DNA of 64,000 nt from Stenogyne calaminthoides (Eukaryota; Streptophyta; Magnoliopsida; Lamiales; Lamiaceae), in the NCBI GenBank assembly GCA_037126765.1, contig JBBCBC010000026.1:26694448-26758447 (forward strand). The letters run 5' to 3'. Made by a program: the position numbers and the translations under genes. Below the pieces are notes generated by a model. It did no database searches. It saw nothing but the letters and a program-made list of their open reading frames with translations, and was not told the DNA's origin. Positions 34,901-46,900 of the stretch are shown here, one piece after another (within the stretch, counting starts at the first letter, position 1; each line of letters starts with the position of its first letter).

Positions 34901-37900
34901 GGGCATCAAACTTTATTAATCCCACCGATTCTTCACCATCTAGCGAACCCATATGATTCTCAGCCCAAGACTATCATCACCACTGCTGCCACTGAAGACC
35001 TATGTTGTTGCTCCCAGACGCAGCTTTGCTTACTGCTTTACCCTTTTTTCTTGGTTTCTTTCTTATTCTTCTTCTATATTTGGAGTTTTTAAGTGTCTTT
35101 GTTTTTACAGGTGTATTTGATATCTTTTAAAGTTTAAGGACTTTCCAATTCTTTAGCATATATTCATTATTTTTAAAAAACGTGTTCAATAAGCATCCCT
35201 TGTTCCAGCAGTCCCTTCATGCCTCAGTGTACTTTGTGCCTTTCATAACTATGTCTGATGTATCAAATTTATATGCAATTCTTGACGTATATACCTTTTC
35301 AATGACTGGAATGGATGAGTTACTTGTGATTTTGTCGACTTCAGATTAGGTCTCTTGACGCTGTTCATCAACTTTTTGAGAAGTTTCCTGCAGCTTTCAT
35401 GAATACTCTACATGTACCACTTCCCAACAGGTTCTTTATCCTTCAGCTTCAACTTTTCACCTAAGAGAACATAGAACAGATCCTAGCGAGAACTAATTCA
35501 ACTTGTATGTTTCTTTATTACTGGAATTGAATCAAAGCTTTGTTTTGCAGGGAACCTATGCAGTCATCTGGTCAGGTTAGTTAGACTCACTTCATCGGAA
35601 GCTAGTGCCTCTTTTATCTCTTACTGCCTCTTTCCTCTCCTATAATTTTATATTTCTGCAAGTAGTAAACTGCATGGAAAATTTGTTAAAGATGCAAGAA
35701 CAATGAAAAATTAGGCTACATCATTGTAAATGCATGGTTTATACACTGAACTATTTCCGCCTTTTGGGGTTAAAGAATGTGGAAATGAGGAAGCAATTTA
35801 GCTTCTGTTTTTTCTATTCTGTTGATTTGACATTCAATATTTAAAAATTTACATATCATGGAAACAGACGAATTTTGCCATTGATTTTGAATCTTAATTT
35901 GTGATCGTCATATACTAATAGTGTTTAATAACTTCTATTTTTTAAGTTTTTTGGGTTAAATGATCCTTCAATTTGATACTTTGATATCTAGAGAAACATC
36001 TTTTTTATTTTGACCATGGATTGGTAAACTAATGTCATTTCTAGTTTCCCAATTAGGTTCTTAGACCTGAGTATCTTGTAAAAAAGAAAGAAAGACCAGA
36101 GTATCTTGTGAGAATTTAGTTTACTGTTAGTAGTTTGTCTACTTTCATCACTTGGCTGTGCTTTTGTTGTTGACAATTTGTCTTTTGTATCATAAGTCTG
36201 TGTTTCTTGTATACTTTCTGCTATCAGTTTATACCGCTCACAATATCTAAGAAATGTATGTCCTTTGCTCCGATAGTTAACGAAAACTCCCCTAATGCAT
36301 CAAGAATGTGAACAGATGTGATGCAAACTTAAAAGAATACCTTTATTTTGAGTCCAGCAAGGCTATGAGAACCAAGGAAGGCAGAGATGGAGCTATTTTA
36401 GCTGTGTCCTATTGCATTCTCCCTAGCTTGGTTTGCTCATGACACATCCATGCCCTGTCAACAAACATGTTCTCTTTTCCATCGTACCCACTAAGAGAAT
36501 AAATCCACTCCAAGATATCAATCCCTACTTGGTTCCACAAACTTGAGTTTGATGCATCCTGAACAACTATAAAATCATTAATTTCAGCACAAAATTGATA
36601 AATTCAATATTATACAATTATGCAGATGAGAATGATACTATGATCTGTTTAAATAGCTTTTCTTACATACCATGGTGTTCTAAAGCTGTAGAAACTAAGA
36701 AAATTATAAGAATGTGGTAAGAATTAAATCTTAAAAGACACATTTGATTTCTAAAACTTTTATTGTTGAATTAGCATAGCTTATTCCTGTATATTGTGGT
36801 TGTTATGCTTCTGTGGCCTAATCTGGAAGTTCAATTTATTCTGTTAAATTAATAAATGTCTTATTGAAGGTCGTGGAAAAGAACAAATTTTATGCTGCTC
36901 AGTTTGCTCCCTTTTGGAATGAAATTATAAAGAATCTCAGGGAGGAAGATTATATCAATGATTTGTGAGTTTATTTCTTAAAATTATTTCACACTTCTTG
37001 AGTATCATTATAAATGGGGCATCAATTCTATATGATGTTAGGGAAATGGAATTGCTTCAAATGCCAAAAAATGCAGCGAGTCTTGTGCTTGTTCAGTGGC
37101 CACTTTTTCTTCTAGCTAGCAAGGTCTAGTCACGTCTTTAATTTTTAATTTACTTTTCTCACTTTATTTGTTTTTGGAATTTGTCTTATGCATCTGCTGC
37201 TATTTGCTGCATAGATATTCATGGCTAAAGATATTGCTGTAGAGAATAAAGATTCTCAAGAAGAGCTTTGGGAAAGGATTTCAAGGGATGATAACATGAA
37301 ATATGCTGTTCAGGAGTGCTTTTATAGTCTCAAATTTATCCTTACGGCAATACTAGACGATAGAGAAAATAATGAAGGAAAGTTGTGGTAAGTTCATCTA
37401 ATTTTCAGATTGCTCTATAGCTGATAACTTGGCACTCTCATACATTATGTAATCATATTATGCCCCTTGGAAACATGTCAGGGTTGAAAGAATATATGAC
37501 GACATCAAAGGAAGCATTGTGAATAGGAGTATTCATTATGATTTTCGGCTGGATAAATTGTCGATTGTTATTCAAAAAGTCACTGCGCTCCTGGGGATAC
37601 TGGTTCGTAGTCAATGAAATTGAGATAGCATATTGTCCTGCCCCTTGTGAAACTATGCCTTTATTTTCTTTTGTCACGTGTTTCTGTTTACAAATGCATG
37701 GGAAGGGGTGTTGGTTGTAGGCGGTATCTTTCTGTTTTATTCTTTTTATGCGTAGAAAGGAGTATTCATTAGGAGTATTCATTCTGTTTTATTTTCTTTT
37801 TATGCATTGTGAATAGGAGTATTCATTATGATTTTCTGCTGGATAAATTGTTGGTTGTTATTCAAAAAGTCACTGCGCTCCTGGGGATACTGGTCATAGT

Positions 37901-40900
37901 CAATGAAATTGAGATAACATATTGACCTGCCCCTTGTGGAACTATGCCTTTATTTTCTTTTGTCACTTGTTTTCTGTTTACAAATGCATGGGAAGGGGTG
38001 TTGGTTGTAGGCGGTATCTTTCTGTTCTATTCTTTTTATGTTTAGAAAGGAGAACACAGGTCGAGGTTTAAAACTCTTAAAATAAACCAAACATAGCCTT
38101 TAATGTGAAATTCACTGATTTGAGAACAAAATGCATGTTTGGAATGTTAATAGCGGGAACACTGGTTGAAAAAACACATGCTCAAGAACCAGTCATTTAG
38201 AGAGGCCCTAAATCCTTGCATAGGATTGTCGTGTTCCATAGTTTTAAAAGGCGCGCCCCGGGCGCGCCCAGGGCGAGAGGCGATCGAGGCTATAGGGCCT
38301 TTGCCTTTTTTATATTTTTTGAGGAGATGTTGGCCAGGCGAGCGCCTGAAGTTACCTTTTTCGCCTTTTATGAGGCGATCGCGCCTTTCCTACAAACGTG
38401 TTTTGTTCCCTCTTTTATAATATCGGACGCGCCTCTCCTACAAACGTGTTTTGGTCCTCTTTTATAATATTACTAACACTTTTAGGTCATTTTTTGGAAC
38501 TAAGTAACACTTTTTGAGTTTAAAAAAAATAAAACATATAAAAATTAGAATAATACATATTACATAACTAGGGTTTTGAAATTAAAAACACTTCCAAGAC
38601 TCAACCTCCTCTCTTCAAACCGCTCCTGCTCCTCTTCCTACTGGGCTGGACCGCCGCCGGCCTGCTGCACTGGACTGCCCTGGTAAGGTTTTTCTTTTTG
38701 AAGGTGACGACTTGACATTGAATGTCGTTAGTGAGGCTGTTGGTGCTGATGAGCCCACTTATCAAACAAAAGGGAAGAGATCATCAACGAAAGGTAGTTC
38801 AAGTGCTAGACCACCACCACCTAAAGGTAAGGCCCGTAAGGGAAAACAAGTGAGGAAGAATGTGAAAGGCTCAGAAAGAAGACTTAAAGATGAAGATGAA
38901 GTTGAGGAAGATGAAGTTGATGAAGATGGAGAGGAAGAGTACATTGATGATGATGATCAATTTGATGATGATGATGAGGAGGGCATTGATTTTGATGAGG
39001 ATTGAGTCACTTGACTAATCACTAATGAACATCTTAATTGCTGTTTTTTTTTAATATTTGATGGTTTGTGTGTGTGAAAGTCTATCTTCGCTAATTTAGA
39101 CATTTAATATCAATTTCATGTCTACATTATGTTTATATGTGGCTTTATGTGTTTTATTATATGAGAATATGTGTGGAATAAGTATATATGATCATAAAAT
39201 GTTGTTTGGGAGAATATGTAGGAGAGGCGCGCCCCAGGCGGGCGCCTCTCGCCTCGGGCAATGGAACACCCCTTACGCCTTTTTGCGCCTTGCGCCTTTT
39301 AAAACTATGTCGTGTTCCGATTTTTGAAAGTGAGTAATTCTTTAAAGTGGTTTAACAATTTATATCTAAAAGAAATGAGATGGGCTAATTATTCACATAG
39401 CTACAAATATAATTTCTTTGTTGATGAGATACTGCAAAAGTATGCTCAGCGTTGTAGGTGTATAGAAAGTGCTTTTGCGGTTTCACCCATAAACAGCACG
39501 AAGACACTTAATTTGTTTTGCATGATATGCGATAGTTGCATATGTCGGGTTGAGATATGATTGGTGATAAAAGTATAGTTTAAAGGTCACTGTTTGTAAT
39601 TACAATTTATACATTGTTAATTGTTGTATATAATGTATGCCATTGTCAACTTTCTCTAACGATAAAGGTCTTTTTTGCAGAAACATGAACAAACACCTGA
39701 ACTTGAAATTGGTGCTGTTAAAGCTATTTTAGATCTTTATGATGTTATGCGACTTGATGTCCTTTCTATCAACATGAGGTTTGTATAAATGGTTGATACT
39801 GTTCTCACTCTCTGTCTCTCTCTCTTGTGTGTCTGTGGGAAGGGTTGGAGTGGGTGGGGTGGGGATTGCTTCCCTTCTTGACATGCCGTATCAAACATAT
39901 TGAATCTGCAGAGATAATTATGAGACGTGGAATATGCTTCAAAGAGCGCGAACTGAAGGCCGTCTCTTTCAAAATTTGAAGTGGCCAAAAGATGCAGAGT
40001 TGGTATGATCTTCTGGCATCTACTCATCCTGTCTCTTTATCTGGCAATTTACAATTCTGTCGTATCAATTATCAAGAGCTAAAGTACTTATTACACTTGC
40101 AGAAAGCTCAAGTCAGTAGATTATATTCACTGCTTACCATCAAAGATTCTGCTGCGAATATCCCGAAGAATCTTGAGGCTAGAAGACGGCTACAGTTTTT
40201 CACAAATTCCCTTTTTATGGAGATGCCTGCAGCTAAACCTGTCCGAGAGATGCTATCTTTTAGGTAATCTTTTCATTTGTATGTTTTGGGTCTTTAAGTT
40301 TATAGGAATATGCATGTGATACTTATATCTTTCATTAATAAAATTCTTGTTTCCTATATAAAGTCGTTCATTTCATTAACAATTGCTTCCTATCCAAAAA
40401 AATAAAAATAAAAATGAATGTGACACTCCTTGTTGTTTGCGCAGTGTGTTCACTCCGTATTATTCCGAGACCGTGCTTTACAGCATGCCTGAACTCCTTA
40501 AGAAAAATGAAGATGGTATTTCAACTTTATTTTACCTCCAAAAAATATATCCAGGTATGCTTTGCCTTGTCTTATTTTGAATGATTTAGCTGCTCCACTT
40601 TTTTATCTTAAGCATCAAAATGTTCTTGCATGTTTCTCCAACGTAAAGGATTTTTCCTTTTGTGGTCCCCAGCCTATAATTTGCAAACAATATTGCAGTT
40701 GCAGATGGCTGTCCAGCTTCAATATTACAATCAATATTACAGTTTCAATATTTATACAATGAAACTTGCATTCTTCTGCTTCTAGCTGTCATCTTTGTGG
40801 TAGGGCCTAGCCTTTTGGTTCAGTGCTTCTCATTCAAAAGTCGAGTTATTTTGATTTTAGTTTTTCTTTAATTAAATTGTGGGAGCATACTTTGATGTTG

Positions 40901-43900
40901 ATTTCTTTGCTGACTTGTTAATGTGTGCTTTTGGCTTTGTAAGTTTGTTCCTTACATGCCGGAATTTTTTTAATACGTTTTATTTTTAACTTGACAAGTT
41001 ACTTGGATCTTTTTAAGGCACCTGAACTTCTCATTTTTGTTTTGCCCCCCAACCAATTCTTGCCTCTTAGATGTTCTATTCTTAAGTGCCTCCTTGGAAT
41101 CTATGAGATTAATTGTTAGCTCTTCACCATATGGTCTTGTGTCCTTATTGTTATGCATTTAATGTTTTTTATTTCTCCTTCTGTTGAAATGCTTTATATA
41201 CATATGATCTAGGTTTCCTTTCCTATATGCGGATGTGTTCCGTCTGATGCATGCAATGGCAGTTATACCTTGGTTCAGTTATATGTATTATATCAGTAAT
41301 GTTGTTTGGACTTTTCAGTACAAACTTTAATGACCATCTTCCTATTGTTTTTATCTTCCAAGCGTATGATAAATTCTATTTTTTTTATAAGAAACATAAT
41401 TTTATTACTTAAAAAGATTAGGGATGACCCGATGACAGATCCCTACAAATTTACATAGGATAAAATAGAGCTACAACCTACAAAGCAAAACACCAATTCC
41501 AAACTACATCTGATAAAGACAAACTCTAAAAAGAACCCTGACTCAAGGACCACAAAGCTACTTTATACTCAATCCTATTCCACATATCAGCTAAAGATTC
41601 TCATCTGTCATAAAAAATCCTGTTGTTCCTTTCTACCCAAATAGACCATAATACAACTAATCCACATGATTTGTCCTCTTTTATTGATCGATCCTCCCAT
41701 AAGTGTATGATTTATTCTGGCTCCAAGTTGTTGATCCTTGTACAATGATACAGGTTTATAATATTAGCACCATTAGTTTCATTTGTTGAAATTATATTTC
41801 TGTTCGTAATACAGATGAGTGGAAAAATTTCCTAGCACGGATTGGACGTGACGAGACCACATCAGAGGCAGAACTTAGTGATAATCCAAACCATATCTTG
41901 GAACTTCGATTTTGGGCCTCTTATCGAGGACAAACACTGGCCAGAACAGGCAAGTCTTTTAGATTTGTCAGTATGTTTTGATATTTTACCATCTTGCAAG
42001 TGTCTTTTCTCTTCTGGTTGCTTTTGTTAACTTAGTTTGACATTATTGCTGAGATTGTATCCAATTGGGTATGTGTCAAGTAGAGATTCAGATTGTTCAT
42101 TGTTTAGGTAGTTCTTCATTTTTTAACTTGTGTTTGGTATTAGGAAGAGGTTCCTGTATTACTTCAAAATCACAACACGGCTTCTTTTTCTATATTTTAT
42201 AAAGTAGAGTGTAGAGGAGACAGTAGAGTGGGGAATTTGGGTGTATCTTGCTTTACAAAACTCCCATATTCATAGTGGAAGGAAATGAACTGAGGGTACA
42301 ACTAAAACAATGAAAAAATAATATATATTTACCAACTATACATGGATCAAACCATACAAGGAAATAATAACAACAATACAATCCTCAACGCCCCCCTTCC
42401 CCCCACTCCCTCTCAAACTGGAGCATATAAGTGTAACGAATCTTTTAGGTCTTCCCCTTCCCTTTTAAGTACTCCCCCTGTCCCTTAGCAATTTGCACCC
42501 CTAAATGGGCACAACATTTAAGAAAAGTAAGTAATGAGTAGGGATTTGAGGGGTAATTTTGTAAACTTTTATGTATAAAATAAGCAAATGAATTGGGTTG
42601 TGTGTATGTGTGGGCCCAAAAGTAATGGCATTTGGTGTAAATTTGTGAATATTGTGAGGGTGTAGTTTATGAAGAACTTCCCATTTTTAGTGTGTGCAAA
42701 TTCTTATGGGATGGACCAAAAAGGAAAGTGTGCAAATTCTTATGGGACGGAGGGAGTATTTGATTTGATGCAATACTTTATTTCTATTTCTGCCAATGAT
42801 TCTCTCTTACATGTTGTCTTACTGGTAAGCAGTTCGGGGAATGATGTACTACAGAAAAGCGTTGATGCTTCAGGCTTATCTGGAGCGAATTTCAGTTGGA
42901 GGTTTGCATTATGAACAACTATGCATGTATCCTTTTGTCATTTATGCCTACTTCTGTTAACCATCGTATGTTTCAGATGTAGAAGCTGGTGTTCTTGGAA
43001 AGGAGTCAACTGACGTTCAAGGTTTTGAGTTGTCACCAGAGGCAAGAGCTCAAGCTGATCTAAAGTTCACATATGTTGTTACATGTCAGATATATGGAAA
43101 GCAGAAAGAAGACCGCAAACCTGAAGCTGCAGATATTGCTCTTTTAATGCAAAGGTTCTGTAACTGTATAAAGTCTTCCATTTAAAATTGAATTGCCGTT
43201 ATTTTTTTCTACTGAGGGGATTTAGATTTAGAGAATGGTATTGATATAATGATAGCCTTCTGTGGAAAATTGTGGACTTTAAATAGATGGACGTACCGAT
43301 GTACTCTGCTCAAAAACTGAAAATGTGGTGAACAACTGTGAACCAGGAGTCTAAATTTACATTGGGACTTCAAAATTATAAGTGATTGTAATTAAATAGA
43401 ATTGTGCACAAAAGAAATTTTGAGTGTTTTTTAGTTGAATGCTTCTACTTAAATTAATTACCTAGAACTATAATATAAAAGGTAAGAGAGGTATGCTTCT
43501 ACCTTATTCTAGCTTCTCACTAATATCTTACTCTTCACAAACACTCAACATCTACTTCTTATAAATTTTGCAAACACTTCTCACTTTCACTATTAAACGA
43601 TTTCTCTCACAATAACTAAATTAAATCACTTCCTTAAAAGATAAATTCTGCTAACACCGCCATATAAGTAATGTTAGATGTTACAATTTCCTCGACTCAT
43701 TAGTTCATATTATAATTTAATTTTCTGTCATCTGAATTCTGAAAACAGAAACGAAGCTCTTCGTATTGCTTTCATTGACGTGGTTGAAACTCTGAAGGAA
43801 GGGAAAGTGTACACAGAGTATTTCTCGAAACTTGTGAAGGCTGATATCAATGGAAAAGACAAGGTTCACACATTTCTTTTCCTTTTTTTTTTTTGGAGTC

Positions 43901-46900
43901 CCTGAGACAAATTTTCTGAGTTTTTCTTTCCTAATGCCGTTTTCATATTCTTAATCGAACTATGAAGTTATGCCAATGTATATTTCTGAAAATGAAAGGA
44001 AGGAAGAGTGTTTAAATGTTAGTCAAAGCAGCAAGCTTCTTCAGAAAGCAATTTGATAAAAGAAGAGTTATCTAGGATTCTGATTTCTGAGGAAACACTA
44101 GAGTAGCTTGGAGGGTGTCAAACCATAGAGGCTTAAAAAATTATTTTGCGTAGCTGTTATCCTAACTAAAAAAACAGATAGCAGATGAAAACAAATTATA
44201 TAATCAACTCCTTTTCAGTTAGTTATATAAGAATATAAATGCCTCAAGCAACTCTCGAGGTTTTTCTATAACATACTCTGTTTTCACAAATTCTATAAAA
44301 AACTTGTATGCATATTCCTTTTCTGCACATCTGGCTTGTGCAAGTGTATATTGATCTCCTTATGATTTTAGGCTTCCATTAATACACTGGTTAGGTCTAC
44401 CTAAACCCCCTTCTTTACAAGGATTTACCACCCGTCCACCGCTCTTAACACTCAAAAAAGGGAAGAAGGAAAGTGAAGCTTGCTGTTCATTTAAACTGAT
44501 TATGTTCATTTTGGCCTTTTTCTTACGATTCTTTTTTAATTAAGTAAAGTTAGAAAGTTAGAATTTACTACATTTATCAACCAAACTTGTACTGCTCTTC
44601 TTTATGCTAATTATAGCCGTGTTCACTCATATTTTTTGCATCTGATCATTTTTCACTGCATGCATATATCATGCCATCGTATAAAATTTTCCTGTTCTCG
44701 ACAATATTTTATAAAGTATGTATATTGTACTTGTGTCATTAACGAGACGTCAAAGCTGTCTTCTTATAATTTTTCTGCATGTGGTGTCATTTGGGTCAGT
44801 ATATAATCATTGAAATGATTAAAAAACATTGCAGGAAATATATTCAATAAAGCTACCAGGGAATCCTAAACTTGGTGAAGGGAAACCTGAAAATCAAAAT
44901 CATGCTGTTGTCTTCACTCGTGGTAATGCTGTTCAGACAATTGACATGAATCAGGTCAGTATTCTATGGCTCTGATATTAACTTTTATCATCCTCACACT
45001 ATATTCTGTATCACATGGTCTCAGACTGAAGTTCTAGAGAGATTTATGTTGTTGCAATACCTTCACTATTAAATTGACTCAAACTGGGATAAACAACTGA
45101 TGATATTGACAATAAAGATTTGCACTTGGTTTTCAAAATTTGAAGTTGCCTAATATTGACAAATATATATCTCTAATGCGTACATCTCTTTCGTTATTGT
45201 GATATATTTTGTGCTTATCACTATCAAAGAAGAATCACATGTGTACCATCCTATGTGGAATATATGTTGAACTTGTATCGGATACAACGTACATTCATTT
45301 CTTATTGTGACATCTGGCTGGGCACCATGGACTTTCTTTTATATCCCTGCGAGTACCTTTACTGTTTCATCATTGCCTATATTTCACTTCCCCCAGGATA
45401 GTTATTTTGAGGAAGCATTGAAGATGAGAAATCTTCTGGAAGAGTTTGACTGCGATCATGGATTACGCCCACCTACCATTCTTGGTGTCAGGGAGCATGT
45501 TTTTACTGGAAGGTGCTTGAAGTTGCTTGTAATTTTTTTTTTTTATTGGCTTAATTGCTTATAAAATCACCACCTTTTTGCAACGAGAATATACGCTCCT
45601 GTCCGGAAATGACGCTTAATTATTCGTTGCCATCAAAACCAATTTAAACATGTTAATACGATTAATTATCCGTTGCCAGGTAGGTAACACACCATTACCA
45701 GGCAGGAGCGAGTCTGCTCATTGATTTGAATTGCAAAATAAATTTTGATTGAGGTTTTTTTGACCAAGATTCAATAGTTTAGGTTAGATTACAATTTGCG
45801 AAAAGGTTGTGATTTTATCTGCAATTAAGCGATTTTTTTTTTAATGTTTGCATGCTTCACTGATGCCTAACTTCTTGTCTTACAATTACAGTGTCTCTTC
45901 ATTAGCGTTCTTTATGTCTAATCAAGAAGCTAGTTTTGTTACACTTGGTCAGCGTGTTCTTGCAAATCCTTTGAAGTGAGCTTGCTACCTACTGTGCTTT
46001 CCATGCAATGATGCAATTGGGCTAGATGATACATGGTTGATACTTGTGTTTGGTAATTTTCAGGGTTCGTATGCACTATGGACATCCAGATGTCTTTGAC
46101 AGAGTTTTCCATATCACGAGGGGTGGGATCAGCAAAGCATCTCGTGTAATTAATATCAGTGAAGATATTTATTCAGGTGATACTCTTGATTAGCCCGGAA
46201 TATTTGCGTTCTATATTATTTCATTTGTAATCAAAATGTTACTACTTAAAAATAGATCTCTTTTAGTCCCTTTATTCATTGATTCTTAAAAAAACTAACC
46301 TTTGTCCCACTATATAGGTTTGTCTATATGGATCATATTTAGCTTCGTGTTCAGTTGAAAACACATGTTCTCATTTATATTTAAGTATATCATGTCTTTT
46401 AGTTAATTACTGTGGAATAGAAGTGAAAAGGTAAGTGTGTTTTTCTTCTCTTCTTCCTCTCATTATTTGGACAGTATTTCTCCTTTACCACCTACAATGT
46501 GGCAAATATCCACACATAGTATGCTCTAATCAGCATAAGATAATAAGTGCATCTCATTCTCACCAAATTCTCCAATTTTAATTACACTTCACTAAAAAGG
46601 TGCATCACATATGGAGGATGGAGCTTCTCTTGTTTATTATTTATTTATCTTTTCTGACTCCTATAATCTGAATTTGGAACATGCAGGTTTCAATTCAACA
46701 TTGCGCCAAGGAAATGTGACTCACCATGAATACATTCAGGTATACTCCAGCATTGCTTAAAGCTCCAAAATCTATGGGTTGAAATTGGCTGAGTGTTCTA
46801 CAGGTTGGCAAGGGGCGAGATGTTGGCCTCAATCAGATTGCACTTTTTGAGGGAAAAGTTGCTGGGGGTAATGGTGAACAAGTTCTTAGCAGGGATATTT

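Larger units (their letters stand above)
32136..40263 (+). other. Callose synthase exons 14-30
   Basis: Exons: 32136-32238, 32351-32474, 32588-32777, 32857-32909, 33700-33760, 33875-33956, 34377-34426, 34649-34735, 35345-35430, 35551-35575, 36870-36964, 37042-37123, 37215-37387, 37482-37602, 39681-39778, 39912-40002, 40103-40263. The intron after 33760 has a GC donor (TTG|GCAAGT). Protein marks are MMMYGAYSTSRRLAV, RDRLGEIRSLDAVHQL, FAPFWNEIIKNLREEDYI, LVLVQWPLFLLASKIF, and KNLEARRRLQFFTNSLFM. Intron 27 (37603-39680) holds a tandem copy of the exon end and a 1.07-kb transposon. Confidence 0.8.

Noticed and set aside
38712..39005. Independent acidic-protein gene inside callose synthase intron 27
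   Set aside because: It lies within a transposon with inverted ends and target duplications and reads as a transposase C terminus.
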